Source of the DNA: Xanthomonas melonis
Lineage (GTDB): Bacteria > Pseudomonadota > Gammaproteobacteria > Xanthomonadales > Xanthomonadaceae
Reading direction: 5' to 3'
DNA length: 64,000 nt
Assembly: GCF_020783655.1 (NCBI RefSeq)
Contig: NZ_JAJGQH010000018.1
Coordinates: forward strand, 1-64,000
Position numbers and translations under genes: made by a program. The stretch's first letter is position 1. Each line of letters begins with the position of its first letter. The notes below the pieces were generated by a model that did no database searches, had not been told where the DNA came from, and saw nothing but the letters and a program-made list of their open reading frames with translations. Positions 36,030 through 45,806 of this stretch are shown one piece after another.

Positions 36030-36071
36030 TGGTTCGGGTTGTGCTGTCGCCTCGGATCGGCGTGCCGACGA

Positions 36072-37097
36072 TCAGGTGAACAGGGTGTGCGGATACTCGG
36101 GCTTGCGCTCGCGCGCCAGCAGGCCCTTCAATCCGGCTTCCGGGGTGATTTCCCCATGCAGGACCGCACGTACGGCGTTGGAGATCGGCAGCTCGATGCC
36201 GTGCTGTTCGGCCTGGCGCATGACTTCGTCGGCCGTCTGCACCGACTCGACCACCTGGCCGATCTCGCGGATCGCATCGGTCAAGCTCTGCCCGCGCCCC
36301 AATGCCAGGCCCAGCCGGCGGTTGCGCGACAGATCGCCGGTACAGGTCAGCACCAGATCGCCCAGCCCGGCCAACCCCATCAAGGTCTCGGGACGTGCGC
36401 CGATCACGGCTGCCAGGCGCAGCATCTCGTTCAGGCCACGGGTGATCAGCCCGGCACGGGCATTGAGACCGAGCTGCATGCCATCGGCCACGCCGGTGGC
36501 CACGGCCAGCACGTTCTTCATCGCACCGCCGAGTTCGGCGCCCACCATGTCGTCGCCGGTATAGGCGCGAAAGGTCGGGCCATGCATGGCATCGGCCACA
36601 GTCTGCGCGAAGGCGGCATCGTCGCCATGCACGGTGATGGCGGTCGGCAGGCCGAGCGTGACTTCCTTGGCGAAGGACGGCCCGGTCACCACGGCCAGCG
36701 GAACGCCGGGGCCAAGCAGATCGCGCGCCACTTCATGCAGGAAACGTCCGGAACCCGGTTCGAAGCCCTTGGTCGCCCAGGCCACGCCCGCGCCGGCCGG
36801 ACGCAACGGTGCGATCACCCGGATGGTCTCGGTGAAGGCATGCGACGGCACCACGACCAGGATCCACTGCGCATCGGCAATGGCCGACTGCAGATCGGTG
36901 GTGGCACGCAGATTCTCCGGCAAGGCAATGCCGGGCAGATAGCGCACGTTCTCGTGGCGACGGTCGATGGCGTCCACCATCGTCGCATCGCGTCCCCAGA
37001 GCACGGTCCGATGACCGTGTCTGGCAAGAAGCGCGGCCAAGGCCGTGCCCCAGGAACCGGCGCCGAGAACGGCGATCTTGTAGGTCGAATCGCTCAT
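36072..37097 (-). CDS. gpsA: Glycerol-3-phosphate dehydrogenase [NAD(P)+]
   Basis: A 341-residue cytosolic enzyme that makes sn-glycerol-3-phosphate from dihydroxyacetone phosphate for phospholipid synthesis. The NAD motif GAGSWG is at residues 12-17. The catalytic region is [16 protein letters not shown], with the conserved [21 protein letters not shown]. Start at ATG 37097, 14 bp after the secB stop. The secB-gpsA order is conserved in many gammaproteobacteria, including E. coli. Confidence 0.97.
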   Translation of the reverse strand: MSDSTYKIAVLGAGSWGTALAALLARHGHRTVLWGRDATMVDAIDRRHENVRYLPGIALPENLRATTDLQSAIADAQWILVVVPSHAFTETIRVIAPLRPAGAGVAWATKGFEPGSGRFLHEVARDLLGPGVPLAVVTGPSFAKEVTLGLPTAITVHGDDAAFAQTVADAMHGPTFRAYTGDDMVGAELGGAMKNVLAVATGVADGMQLGLNARAGLITRGLNEMLRLAAVIGARPETLMGLAGLGDLVLTCTGDLSRNRRLGLALGRGQSLTDAIREIGQVVESVQTADEVMRQAEQHGIELPISNAVRAVLHGEITPEAGLKGLLARERKPEYPHTLFT

Positions 37098-37111
37098 CGG
37101 CGCAACGCAGC

Positions 37112-37627
37112 TCAGGCGTTGCCGGCCGGCTCGGAATCGGCCAGCGAGGTGCCTTCGCCCTGCGAACGCTGACGCAGGGTTTCTGCGTACAGGGCTTCGA
37201 AGTTGATCGGCTGCAGGTAGAACGGCGGGAAGCCGCCAGCCTGGATCAGGTCGCTGACCAGGGTACGCACGTACGGGAACAGGATGTTCGGGCACTGGGT
37301 GCCGAGCAGCACGTCGATCGCCTGCGGCTCCAGGCCGACCAGGCCGAACACGCCAGCCTGCTGCACTTCGGCCACATAGGCCGTCTTGCCGCCTGCGGTG
37401 CAGGTCAGGGTCACGGCCAGCACGACTTCGAAGGCGTTGTCGTTCAGGCGCTGAACCTTCTGGTTGAGGTTCAACTGCAGCTCGGGCTGGTTGGCATCGT
37501 TGAACACGGCCGGGGCGTTGGGCGATTCGAAGGAAACGTCCTTGACGTAGATCTTTTCGATGGTGAAGGCGGGGCCAGCAGCGGTGTCGGCCGGCGCGGC
37601 GGCGCCGTTGAGGATTTCGTCGGACAT
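37112..37627 (-). CDS. secB: Protein-export chaperone SecB
   Basis: A 171-residue chaperone that keeps presecretory proteins unfolded and delivers them to SecA. Core sequence: [17 protein letters not shown] at about residues 23-39, [10 protein letters not shown], and [32 protein letters not shown]. The C-terminal tail is longer than in E. coli. Start at ATG 37627; the upstream frame does not resemble SecB. The gene lies between a rhodanese gene and gpsA, an order like yibN-grxC-secB-gpsA of E. coli without grxC. Confidence 0.97.
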   Translation of the reverse strand: MSDEILNGAAAPADTAAGPAFTIEKIYVKDVSFESPNAPAVFNDANQPELQLNLNQKVQRLNDNAFEVVLAVTLTCTAGGKTAYVAEVQQAGVFGLVGLEPQAIDVLLGTQCPNILFPYVRTLVSDLIQAGGFPPFYLQPINFEALYAETLRQRSQGEGTSLADSEPAGNA

Positions 37628-37736
37628 TCCTAACTCCAGAAAACGGTTCGGTGGATGCAGCGTTGGGTGATGCAGACGTGAAAGCGCGAGTCTCTCACGC
37701 AAGCAATGGGGGCTTGGAAGCGCCGCACAAGGCGGA

Positions 37737-38171
37737 TCAACGGCCCTTGATCAGAGGCAGCTCGGCCATCTGCCAGGCGGCGACGCCGCCTTCGAGCCAG
37801 TACACCTGCTCGAAGCCGGCCTTCTTCAGTGTCTTGGCGGCGCCTGCAGAGGCGTTGCCGCTGCGGCACACCACTACCACCGGCGATGCCTTGGCGTTGG
37901 CAAGCAGCTTGCCGGCCGGGTCGAACTTGGCCAACGCCACGTTGCGGCTGCCGGCGATATGGCCTTTCTCGAAATCGGCAGCGGGCGACAGATCGATCAC
38001 CAGTGCATTTTCGCTGTTGATCAGCCGGGTCAGCTCGGCCGGCTTGAGCGCGCGGTAGCCGCGGAACAGGCGCGCGACCTCGGTGACGATCAGGGCAATG
38101 GTCAGGCCCACCAGGGCAAGCGACAGCATGGGGTTGCGGCCGACAAAGGCCTGCAGCTCTTCGAAATTCAC
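37737..38171 (-). CDS. Membrane-anchored rhodanese-like protein (YibN type)
   Basis: A 144-residue protein with one N-terminal membrane segment (about residues 14-31, [18 protein letters not shown]) and a rhodanese domain whose active-site loop is CRSGNAS, with the sulfur-accepting Cys near residue 101. The context upstream of secB matches E. coli yibN, which has been linked to membrane insertion in recent work. The sulfur donor and acceptor are unknown. Confidence 0.92.
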   Translation of the reverse strand: MNFEELQAFVGRNPMLSLALVGLTIALIVTEVARLFRGYRALKPAELTRLINSENALVIDLSPAADFEKGHIAGSRNVALAKFDPAGKLLANAKASPVVVVCRSGNASAGAAKTLKKAGFEQVYWLEGGVAAWQMAELPLIKGR

Positions 38172-38247
38172 GGGATCAGGGTCAGTCGAGCGGGCGGGAA
38201 TTGTCGCACAGCTGGCGCACGCGACGGCCAGCGCGGCGTATCGCCGG

Positions 38248-38670
38248 CTACTGGCCTTTCCACAGATCCGGCAGGCCGCTGGCCAGCCACCAGCGTTTGC
38301 GCTCGGCGTCCCAGCGCCAGATCTCGACGCTGCGCACCAGCCGTTCGGCCTGGGTATTGCGATTGATCACGCGCAGTTCGACTTCCCGGCGCAGGTCCCC
38401 GGCCGGGTCTTCGCCCACGCGCAGCTCGCGATAACCGGAAATCTGGATCTGCTCGTAGCGCGAGCGCTCCAGGTCGCTGAGCGGATGGGCCTGCGCGTAG
38501 GCCGGTTCGACGAAGCCTTGCGCGGCATCGAAATCGCTCCAGCGCACGGCGGCGGTATAGGCGGCCTGGGTGGTTTCCAGCGCGCGCGCCTGCGCCCGGC
38601 TGCCGGCGGTGGCCGCCCCGCTCAACATCGCCAGCCCCAGCAGGACCACCGCTCCAATGACTGCCCGCAT
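38248..38670 (-). CDS. Hypothetical exported protein
   Basis: A 140-residue protein with a signal peptide (MRAVIGAVVLLGLAMLSGAA then TA). The mature part (QAAYTAAVRWSDFDAAQGFVEPAYA ... SGYRELRVGEDPAGDLRREVELRVINR ... SVEIWRWDAERKRWWLASGLPDLW) looks like an NTF2/SnoaL-like beta fold. The start is ATG 38670, with GGGGGA 6 bp upstream; earlier in-frame ATGs lie on the wrong side of that site. Function unknown. Confidence 0.82.
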   Translation of the reverse strand: MRAVIGAVVLLGLAMLSGAATAGSRAQARALETTQAAYTAAVRWSDFDAAQGFVEPAYAQAHPLSDLERSRYEQIQISGYRELRVGEDPAGDLRREVELRVINRNTQAERLVRSVEIWRWDAERKRWWLASGLPDLWKGQ

Positions 38671-38698
38671 CTGCATTCCCCCCGATTCAGACCGCATC

Positions 38699-39169
38699 CT
38701 ACCGCTTCGGAAACGCCACGAAGCGTCCGCTCAGGGTCGCCGCGGCAGTGCCCGACCCCAGCGCGATCTGCGCACGCATGCCGATGCGCGCCTTGCCACG
38801 CTGGCGGAAGGTGGCCAGGAACGCCTCCCATCCACCCAGCTCCGAGGGGGCCGCGTCGGCCACCAGGTCTTCGTACACCGGTGCGACATAGCGCAACTGG
38901 CTGTCGGCGACATAGACATCGGCATCGTGCCCTGCCAGCTGCAGTTGCAGGGTCAACCAGCCCCAGCCGGCCAGCGTCATCAGCGAGGCCAGGCTGCCGC
39001 CGAAGGCATTGGCCTTGTCGTTGACGTTGGCCTGCAGCGGCGCGCGCAGGCGCAGCGCGCCGTCGTGCAGGCCATCGACGGCGATGCCCATCGACTGGAC
39101 CGGCGGCATGGCGATGAACTGCTGCTGCAGCGACTGCAGGGCGGATGCGAGCGAGCACGAAGAGGTCAT
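38699..39169 (-). CDS. YiiD-type thioesterase domain protein
   Basis: A 156-residue hotdog-fold protein. It contains NVNDKANAFGGSLASLMTLAGWGWL and DVYVADSQLRYVAPVYEDLVADA, the signature of the stand-alone C-terminal domain of YiiD, a putative acyl-thioester hydrolase. The start is uncertain: ATG 39169 is used, but the frame is open upstream with other ATGs. It ends 28 bp before the exported protein gene and probably shares its transcript. Confidence 0.85.
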   Translation of the reverse strand: MTSSCSLASALQSLQQQFIAMPPVQSMGIAVDGLHDGALRLRAPLQANVNDKANAFGGSLASLMTLAGWGWLTLQLQLAGHDADVYVADSQLRYVAPVYEDLVADAAPSELGGWEAFLATFRQRGKARIGMRAQIALGSGTAAATLSGRFVAFPKR

Positions 39170-39424
39170 CGGCAACGGCTGGAAGACGGCGAAGGGCGGC
39201 ATCATGCCGCAATGTCCGGCGAGCGTCTTGTGCGACGACACGACATGCGGTACCGCATGGTGAACGCGTATGGGATTGCAGCGGTGGGCACCGCAGGCAT
39301 CCATCACTTCGGCTGCCGTTGGCAGCAGCGCGGTCGACCACGCGAGTGCCGGCATGCATGGAGGCAGCATGCCGGCCACCGCCGCATCGCCCCTTGCAGC
39401 CGCCGCGCGGCGGCCGGTACGAGG

Positions 39425-40234
39425 TCAGGGAGCGAACTGCACTTTGCGATAGCCCTGTGCGACGCGCAGCAACGCGGTGGCCTTGGCTTTCCAGTGCGCA
39501 CTGCGCTGTCGTTGCGCCTGTGTCAACGGCGCATCGATAGTGCTGGCGAACACGATCTGCTCCGGCGCCGCATGGAAGAACTTGTCCTGGATACAGGCAG
39601 CCGGCGAGAGCTGATAGGTGGCCAGTCGATGCGCGACCGGCGATTCGTTCCAGCCGAACAGGAAGATATCGGCCATGGTATGCCAGCGCGCCTCGGCTGC
39701 CAGCAGCAGCCGTGCCGCATCGCGGCTGACGATCAGCGCGCCGGCGCACACCGGCCAGCAATGCTGATGCGGCGACGGATGTACCGGATGCAGCCGGCGT
39801 CCGGCGATCTCGGTCACCTGGGCATCCAGCTTGATCCGGTTGTACGAGGGCTCCAGGCGCACGATGCTGTTGCCCGCCGGCAGCCAAGCGGTATCGCGCA
39901 GCAAGCAGGGCAGCGCGTCGGACAGGTGCATGTCGTCCTCGAAGATGGCGGTGTAGGCGTCCTGCGAGTCGGCCGCAACGCGCCATGCCGCGTAGTGGCT
40001 CAGAAAGCAGCCGATGTTGGAGGCCGTCCATCGACGCGGCCCGGAACTGTAAGCATCGCCGGAGCCTTCCAGCGGGCGCTCGCGAACGAAGTCGGCGATC
40101 TGCTCGGGCGTCAGGGTCGCGCCGTCGACGGCGGGCAGGCGCTCGAACGGCAGGCCCAACGCCTGGAACCGTGCCGACATCGCCTGCAGCCGGTCGCCGC
40201 TGCGCTGCATGTTGATGAGATACGACTTGATCAC
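39425..40234 (-). CDS. Glycosyltransferase family 25 (LPS biosynthesis)
   Basis: A 269-residue glycosyltransferase. It opens with IKSYLINMQRSGDRL, has GCFLSHYAAW near residue 80 and the acidic metal/nucleotide motif FEDDMHL, all marks of the GT25 (LgtB/LpsA) family that adds galactose or glucose to lipooligosaccharide. The start is a GTG at 40234 because the family begins there and GGAG lies 9 bp upstream; the next ATG upstream would add 27 unrelated residues. It stands apart from any other LPS gene. Confidence 0.85.
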   Translation of the reverse strand: MIKSYLINMQRSGDRLQAMSARFQALGLPFERLPAVDGATLTPEQIADFVRERPLEGSGDAYSSGPRRWTASNIGCFLSHYAAWRVAADSQDAYTAIFEDDMHLSDALPCLLRDTAWLPAGNSIVRLEPSYNRIKLDAQVTEIAGRRLHPVHPSPHQHCWPVCAGALIVSRDAARLLLAAEARWHTMADIFLFGWNESPVAHRLATYQLSPAACIQDKFFHAAPEQIVFASTIDAPLTQAQRQRSAHWKAKATALLRVAQGYRKVQFAP

Positions 40235-40455
40235 GGCGCCACTCCAGCTCGGTTGGGAGTGGCGGATCGTGGCGGGATTGGAGGCGTTTGCAAGAGGGGA
40301 CAGAATGAGGTGCAAGTCTCAAAAATGAGCTATCCGGACCGGGCTGCCCTGGCGACCTCGCGTACCACGCGGCAGCCATGCCCCCGGATCGCCCCACGCG
40401 CCGTGCCCGCCCCCGCTATCGCACCACGGCGTTGTGGCTCTCGCATAATCGCGGC

Positions 40456-41226
40456 ATGACCCGCGTTGCCTCCGATCCCTGGACCCTGATCTCGCTGCGA
40501 CCCAGCGGGGAGCATGCGCCACTGCGGCGTGCCGCAGCGCGGTATGGCGGCCGCGTGCTGGCGCTCTCGCCCTGGCGGCTGCAGACCGACGACACCGAGC
40601 AGGCCCACGCTGCGCTGCAGCTGGCACTGCAGGCACCGATCGTGGTGTTCACCAGCCCGGCGGCGGTGCAGGCCGCGCATCGGCTCGCGCCGCTACGACC
40701 ACCGGCGCAGACGCACTGGGTCAGCGTCGGTGAGGGCACTGCGCGTGCCTTGCAGGCTTGCGGGGTCGATGAGGTGGTGTGTCCGCAACGCATGGACAGC
40801 GAGGGCTTGCTGGACTTGCCCCTGCTCCGCGCGCCATTGCAGGCGGTGGGGCTGATCACGGCCCCAGGCGGGCGCGGCATGCTGGCACCGGCGCTGGAAC
40901 AACGCGGCGCATGCATTCTGCGCGCCGACGTCTACCGGCGCGTGGCCCTGCCACTGCGCCGCTCGGCGATGCAGGCGCTGGTGGAGGCACTTCCGCGCAG
41001 CGTGCTGGCCCTGAGCAGTGCGCAGGCGCTGGCGCTGATCGTGCAGCAGTTGCCCGATGCGGTGCTCGATGCATGGCGGCAACGCCCCGTGGTGGCCTCC
41101 AGCGAACGCATGCTGGCAGCGGCGCAGGCAGCGGGCTTCCATCAGGTGACGCGCGCGCCAGGACCGCTGCCGATGCAGCTGGCCGCCGCTGCGGCAGCGG
41201 TCGTGACACCACCGCGACCTTGCTGA
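40456..41226 (+). CDS. hemD: Uroporphyrinogen-III synthase
   Basis: A 256-residue protein that closes hydroxymethylbilane to uroporphyrinogen III in heme and cobalamin synthesis. HemD proteins are poorly conserved; the call uses the two-lobed pattern (VVFTSPAAVQAAHRL; TAPGGRGMLAPALEQRG; ADVYRR; ALSSAQALALIVQQLP; VASSERMLAAAQAAGF) and the downstream hemX and hemY genes. Start at ATG 40456. Confidence 0.92.
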   Translation: MTRVASDPWTLISLRPSGEHAPLRRAAARYGGRVLALSPWRLQTDDTEQAHAALQLALQAPIVVFTSPAAVQAAHRLAPLRPPAQTHWVSVGEGTARALQACGVDEVVCPQRMDSEGLLDLPLLRAPLQAVGLITAPGGRGMLAPALEQRGACILRADVYRRVALPLRRSAMQALVEALPRSVLALSSAQALALIVQQLPDAVLDAWRQRPVVASSERMLAAAQAAGFHQVTRAPGPLPMQLAAAAAAVVTPPRPC

Positions 41227-41329
41227 ACTACGAACTCGAGCACAGCTTGCGGGTGTCCGCTGCGGCACGCCATGCTGTACTGGATGACTGCGGCGCTTGC
41301 GCCGATCGTGACCGCTCGAGGATGTCCGA

Positions 41330-42307
41330 ATGACCGAAATGTCCGCTCCTGCGCGACGCGTTCCCTGGGTCTGGCTGCTGCTCGCAGTCGCGGCAGCGGC
41401 CGTGGCCGCGGCACTGTTTTTCGGCTGGCGCGCATGGCAGGGGTACCAGGCGGCGCAGGTGCAGGCCGCGCAGGCGCAGCAACAGCGTTGGGACGGCACG
41501 CAACAGCTGTTGGAAACGCTGCGACGCGATCAGCGCCTGGCCAATGAACGCCTGCAGGACGCGGCGGCCACCAATCGTGTCCTGCGCGATGAAATGTTGG
41601 GCCTGAGCCAGCGTAGTGCCTTGCTCGAAGACACCGTGCAGAAACTGGCCGACCCCAATCGCCACGGCGCGCAGGCGCTGCGATTGGACGAAGTGGAATT
41701 GCTGTTGCGGCTGGGCCAGCAGCGGCTGAGCGTGGCCGGCGACGCCGACGGCGCGCGACGCGCCTACGCCTTGGCCAATGGCGCGCTCAACGGCATCGAC
41801 GATCCGGGCTATCTCAACCTGCGCCAGGCGCTGGTGCAGGAGCGCGATGCGCTCGATCGCCTCGGCGCCGGCCCGCAGGCCCAGGTGGGCCAGGCCTTGG
41901 ACCGGCTGGCCGGCGATCTGCAGCGGCTGCCCGAACGTGCCGCCCAGCCCGGCGACGCCGCACGCCCATGGTGGCAGAAGGCGCTGGCGCCGCTGGTGGA
42001 CATCCGTCCCAGCCGCGGCCAGACCCTGCTCACCGGCAGCGAACGTCACGCCGCAGCCGACGCCTTGCAGGTCGAGATCAGCCTGGCCCGCGCGGCTGCC
42101 GAACGCGGCGATGCCGACGGCTTGGCGCAGGCATTGCGCCGTGTCGATAGCTGGACCGTACGGCTATGGCCCGACTCACCGCAGCGTGGCCAAGTGCGTG
42201 CACGCCTGCGCACGCTGCAACAAGCGCCACTGCGTCCGCGCCTGCCGGAGCTGGGCACCACCCTGCTGCAATTGCAGGCCATGCGTGAAGGGAGATCCAC
42301 CCAATGA
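41330..42307 (+). CDS. hemX: HemX-family membrane protein
   Basis: A 325-residue protein with one N-terminal membrane segment (about residues 13-34) followed by a long periplasmic helical region rich in Gln and Ala (QAAQAQQQRWDGTQQLLETL) with coiled-coil character. HemX proteins are annotated as uroporphyrinogen-III methyltransferases by an old mistake; no methyltransferase motif is present here. It lies between hemD and hemY, overlapping hemY by 4 bp. Confidence 0.92.
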   Translation: MTEMSAPARRVPWVWLLLAVAAAAVAAALFFGWRAWQGYQAAQVQAAQAQQQRWDGTQQLLETLRRDQRLANERLQDAAATNRVLRDEMLGLSQRSALLEDTVQKLADPNRHGAQALRLDEVELLLRLGQQRLSVAGDADGARRAYALANGALNGIDDPGYLNLRQALVQERDALDRLGAGPQAQVGQALDRLAGDLQRLPERAAQPGDAARPWWQKALAPLVDIRPSRGQTLLTGSERHAAADALQVEISLARAAAERGDADGLAQALRRVDSWTVRLWPDSPQRGQVRARLRTLQQAPLRPRLPELGTTLLQLQAMREGRSTQ

Positions 42308-43569
42308 AAGTATTGCGTACCGTCCTGATCCTGCTGGTTGCCGTGGCCCTGGGTGTCCTCGGTGCGCAATGGTTGTCGCACCAGAACAGCTACGACCTGG
42401 GCAACGTGGCGGTCAGCATCGGCGGCAACGACTACCGCGCCGCCATGCCGCAGGCGGTGTTGATCCTGGTCATCGCACTGCTGGTGCTGTGGCTGCTGTG
42501 GACCCTGGTCAGCCTGCCGTTTCGCGTCTGGGGCAAGTACCGGCGCAAGAAGGGCCGTGCACGCCTGATCGAAGGCCTGCGCGCCGCCGATCATGGCCAG
42601 TGGCAACGCGCCGAGCGGCTGCTGGTCAACGCCAGCGAGGACGAGGAAGTCAGCGGCATCGCGCTGGCCAGCGCGGTGCGGGTGGCCGATGCGCGCGGCG
42701 ACGCGGCCTCGGCCGATGCGCTGGCGCAGCGGCTGGCAGAGCGCGACCCCACCGCGCATGCACTGTTGCAGGGCGAGCGTCACCTAGCCCACCAGCACCC
42801 GGTGGAGGCCATCAATGCGCTCGATAGCGCCGCCGCGCAGCCGCTTCCGGCCCGTGGCCTGTTACTGCGCACGCATGCGCTGGCGCAGATCGGGCGCGCC
42901 GACGAGGCCTATGGCCAGCTCGGTGCCCTGCGCCAGCAGGCGGTGCTGGCACCGGAGGCATACGCCGCGCTGGAAGCCACCTTGGCCGAGCAGACCCTGC
43001 TGCAGGCCGGCGATGCCAACGCGCTGGCCGAACGCTGGGAAGCATTGCCCAAGGCGCTGCGGACCTATCCCGCCGTCGTGGCCGCCTATGCGCAGCGCGC
43101 CGCCGTGCTGCACTGGGACGATGCCGCCGTGCACAGCCTGGAGCAGGCGCTGGATGCGCAGTGGGACGAAGCGTTGATACGTCTGTACGGCGTGCTGCCA
43201 CTGGAGAAATACGATTCGCGCCGCGCCAGTGCGCAGCGCTGGCTGGCCCAGTTTCCGGATAGCCCGGGCTTGCTGCTGACGCTGGCACGCCTGGCGCGCC
43301 ACCAGCAACAATGGTCGCAGGCCGAGGAATTCCTGCATCGCGCACTCGCCAATGGCGCCGGTAGCGAGGCCTGGGAAGAGCTGGGACACGGGTTTGCTGC
43401 TGCCGGCGACCTGCTGTCGGCCCAGCATTGCTATGCCAACGCGCTACGCGCCGCACGCGGCGAGCCGGTGCACGAGGGCCTGCCGCAGCAGTCGCCGCGT
43501 GGACCGCTGGTGGCGGTAGGGCCGACGCCCGCCGCCGATCCGCTGGCGCCGGACGACCGCATGCCTTGA
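42304..43569 (+). CDS. hemY: HemY, heme-biosynthesis-associated TPR membrane protein
   Basis: A 421-residue protein with two N-terminal membrane segments (residues 4-24 and 49-72) and a TPR-like helical domain (ASEDEEVSGIALASAVRVADARGDAAS; HQQQWSQAEEFLHRALANGAG; GDLLSAQHCYANALRA). It is the proteobacterial HemY of unknown role, not the protoporphyrinogen oxidase of the same name. Translationally coupled to hemX (ATGA). Confidence 0.93.
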   Translation: MKVLRTVLILLVAVALGVLGAQWLSHQNSYDLGNVAVSIGGNDYRAAMPQAVLILVIALLVLWLLWTLVSLPFRVWGKYRRKKGRARLIEGLRAADHGQWQRAERLLVNASEDEEVSGIALASAVRVADARGDAASADALAQRLAERDPTAHALLQGERHLAHQHPVEAINALDSAAAQPLPARGLLLRTHALAQIGRADEAYGQLGALRQQAVLAPEAYAALEATLAEQTLLQAGDANALAERWEALPKALRTYPAVVAAYAQRAAVLHWDDAAVHSLEQALDAQWDEALIRLYGVLPLEKYDSRRASAQRWLAQFPDSPGLLLTLARLARHQQQWSQAEEFLHRALANGAGSEAWEELGHGFAAAGDLLSAQHCYANALRAARGEPVHEGLPQQSPRGPLVAVGPTPAADPLAPDDRMP

Positions 43570-43757
43570 CCGCACAGCCGCTCCCCGGCGGGAGCGGCCC
43601 GAGGCTGGCGGCGGTCGCCGTCGGGACGCCCGCACGCGACTATGCACTCGGTCGCCGCGCTGCTTTCACCCTGGCACCGGAACCGCCGTCGTGCGCATGC
43701 AGGTGCGAGAGGAACCGTGCAGGCCATCCATTGCCGAGACATGCGCGGCCAGCGCGA

Positions 43758-44303
43758 TCAGTCGCGGCGCCGTGCGTCCGGTGGGGGCGGTGGCAACGCG
43801 TGCAGAAACGCATCGCAGGCCCCGAGATAGCGGGCCTGCCAGTGACCGACCGATCGCGGCGACAGCACCCGCGACCCCAGCCGGCCCACCAGCAGCATGG
43901 CCGCCATCACCGCGCTGCCGATCACCCAGCGGAAGTCGCTGTCCAGCGACAGGCCGCAGACCAGCAGCGCCAGCACCGAGGCCAGCGCCACGGCGACGTA
44001 GCGCACGCGGCGGCGCTCGTGCCGACTGCACAAGGTGAGCACATGCGCGCTGCGCTTGCGCAGGGCGATCGCCAGGATCAGATACGGCAGCACCCCCAGC
44101 AGCAGGGAGGCGTAGATCACCGGATGGTGCCAGTGAAAGATATAGCGCCGCGGCGGCAGATCCGCTGGCGCATTGCACTTGACGCAGCGCGGCGGCAGGT
44201 TGGCGCCCGGCGTGCAGACCAGTACATCGCCCTCGCGCCAGACATCGCCGTGTGCCGGGGTCAGATACAGGCTGGGTGGCTCGCGCCGTTCATCGTTCGA
44301 CAT
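43758..44303 (-). CDS. Hypothetical membrane protein with CxxC motif
   Basis: A 181-residue protein. An N-terminal soluble part holds a CVKC pair (LPPRCVKCNAPADLPPRR), possibly a metal site, and is followed by four hydrophobic segments (YASLLLGVLPYLILAIAL; VRYVAVALASVLALLVCGL; WVIGSAVMAAMLLVGRL; a weaker one). The C terminus is Pro-rich. Start at ATG 44303 with GGAG upstream. Similar proteins are common in xanthomonads; function unknown. Confidence 0.8.
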   Translation of the reverse strand: MSNDERREPPSLYLTPAHGDVWREGDVLVCTPGANLPPRCVKCNAPADLPPRRYIFHWHHPVIYASLLLGVLPYLILAIALRKRSAHVLTLCSRHERRRVRYVAVALASVLALLVCGLSLDSDFRWVIGSAVMAAMLLVGRLGSRVLSPRSVGHWQARYLGACDAFLHALPPPPPDARRRD

Positions 44304-44319
44304 CCATGTCTCCTTGCAG

Positions 44320-44415
44320 GTTGGGGATTCGGGATTGGAGATTCGGAATTCGTGATTCGCAAGAACGGGTTTTGCCTTTGCCAATCCCCAATCCCGAATG
44401 CCCAATCCCGCTGCG
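44320..44415. repeat. Dispersed GGGATT-type repeats
   Basis: GGGATTCGGGATTGGAGATTCGG-like sequence on the plus strand (44328-44350) faces its complementary type (CCAATCCCCAATCCCGAATG, 44381-44400). Similar stretches occur at 57484-57513 and 63088-63110. They fill the gap between two minus-strand genes. Confidence 0.75.
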
Positions 44416-44422
44416 CAGCAGC

Positions 44423-45718
44423 CTAGCGCTCGACGATCGCCACCACGCCCATGCCGCCGGCAGTGCAGATGGAGATCAGCGCGCGCCCGCCGCCCCGCTC
44501 TTCCAGCTGCTTGGCGGCAGTGGCGACCACGCGCGCACCGGTGGCAGCGAACGGGTGGCCGGTGGCCAGCGAGGAGCCCAGCGGGTTGATCTTGTCCGGA
44601 TCGATGCGGCCCAGCGGCGCATCCAGGCCCAGCCGGTTACGGCAGTAGTCCTCGCTTTCCCACGCTCGCAGCGTGCACAGCACCTGTGCGGCGAAGGCTT
44701 CGTGGATTTCGTAGATGTCGAAATCCTGCAGCGTCAGGCCCTGGCGGGCCAGCATCTGCGGTACCGCAATGGTCGGCGCCATCAGCAGGCCTTCGCCGTG
44801 CACGAAGTCCACCGCCGCCACCTGCGCATCGCGCAGATAGGCCATCGGCGTGTGGCCATGCGCCAGCGCCCACGCTTCGCTGGACAGCAGCACGGCAGCG
44901 GCGCCGTCGGTGAGCGGAGTGGAATTGGCCGCAGTCAGGGTGCCGCGGCCGGAAGTCTTGTCGAACGCCGGCCGCAGCGTGGCGAGTTTTTCCAGCGAGG
45001 TGTCCGCACGCAGGATGTTGTCACGCGAGACACCGCGAAACGGCGCGATCAGCCCATCGAAGAATCCACGCTCGTACGCCGCGGCGAGCTTGTGGTGCGA
45101 GGCCACCGCCCACTCGTCCTGCGAATCGCGCGAGATGTTCCATTCCTTGGCCATGTCCTCGCAATGGTCGCCCATGCTCTTGCCGGTGCGCGGCTCGGCC
45201 ACGCCGGGGAACTCGGGCTTGAGTTCGGCGAGCTTGAAACCGCGCAGCAGCGTCTTGAGCTTGTCGCCGGTCGCCTTGGCACGATTGGCCGCCATCAACC
45301 GGGCGCGCAGTTTCTTGCCGTAGACGATCGGCACTTCGGAAGTGGTATCCGAGCCGCCGCCGATGCCCGAATCGATCTGCCCCAGCGCGATCTTGTTGGC
45401 GATGGTGATCACCGAGTCCAGGCTGGTGCCGCAGGCGCGTTGCAGGGTGAGGCCGGGTGTCAGCGGCGACAATCCGGACGAGAGCGTGGCTTCGCGCGCC
45501 AGGTTCCAGTCCGCCGAATGCTTGATCACCGCCCCCATCGCCACTTCGCCCAGTTGCTGACCGTGCAGCCCGAAACGCTCGACCAGCGCGCCCAGCGTGC
45601 GCACGGACATGCCCAGATTGCCCACATCCGCATAAGCGGTGTTCTGGCGACAGAACGGGATACGGACGCCGCCAAGAATGGCGACGGGACGGGCTGCGGG
45701 CATCGGTTGACCTGGCAT
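44423..45718 (-). CDS. Acetyl-CoA C-acyltransferase (thiolase, FadI-like)
   Basis: A 431-residue thiolase. The acyl-accepting Cys is in QRACGTSLDS (about residue 100), His in GHPFAATGAR, and the second Cys in CTAGGMGVV. The middle region (GKSMGDHCEDMAKEWNISRDSQDEWAVASH) is like FadI of the anaerobic beta-oxidation complex, but no fadJ partner lies next to it. It may act in fatty-acid breakdown or in a biosynthetic condensation. The upstream frame beyond 45718 is not thiolase. Confidence 0.92.
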   Translation of the reverse strand: MPGQPMPAARPVAILGGVRIPFCRQNTAYADVGNLGMSVRTLGALVERFGLHGQQLGEVAMGAVIKHSADWNLAREATLSSGLSPLTPGLTLQRACGTSLDSVITIANKIALGQIDSGIGGGSDTTSEVPIVYGKKLRARLMAANRAKATGDKLKTLLRGFKLAELKPEFPGVAEPRTGKSMGDHCEDMAKEWNISRDSQDEWAVASHHKLAAAYERGFFDGLIAPFRGVSRDNILRADTSLEKLATLRPAFDKTSGRGTLTAANSTPLTDGAAAVLLSSEAWALAHGHTPMAYLRDAQVAAVDFVHGEGLLMAPTIAVPQMLARQGLTLQDFDIYEIHEAFAAQVLCTLRAWESEDYCRNRLGLDAPLGRIDPDKINPLGSSLATGHPFAATGARVVATAAKQLEERGGGRALISICTAGGMGVVAIVER

Positions 45719-45806
45719 GGAGGACTCGGGGACATGGCCTGCACAGGGCCGGCAGGCATAATGTCGGCAGTGTAGCTTCGACCCCGTGATGGGCCAACCG
45801 CGAATC

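Larger units (their letters stand above)
35659..36071. other. Intergenic region with two terminators
   Basis: 413 bp between the convergent Ax21-family gene and gpsA. It holds the terminators of both (35703-35736 and 36002-36029). No gene is seen between them. Confidence 0.6.
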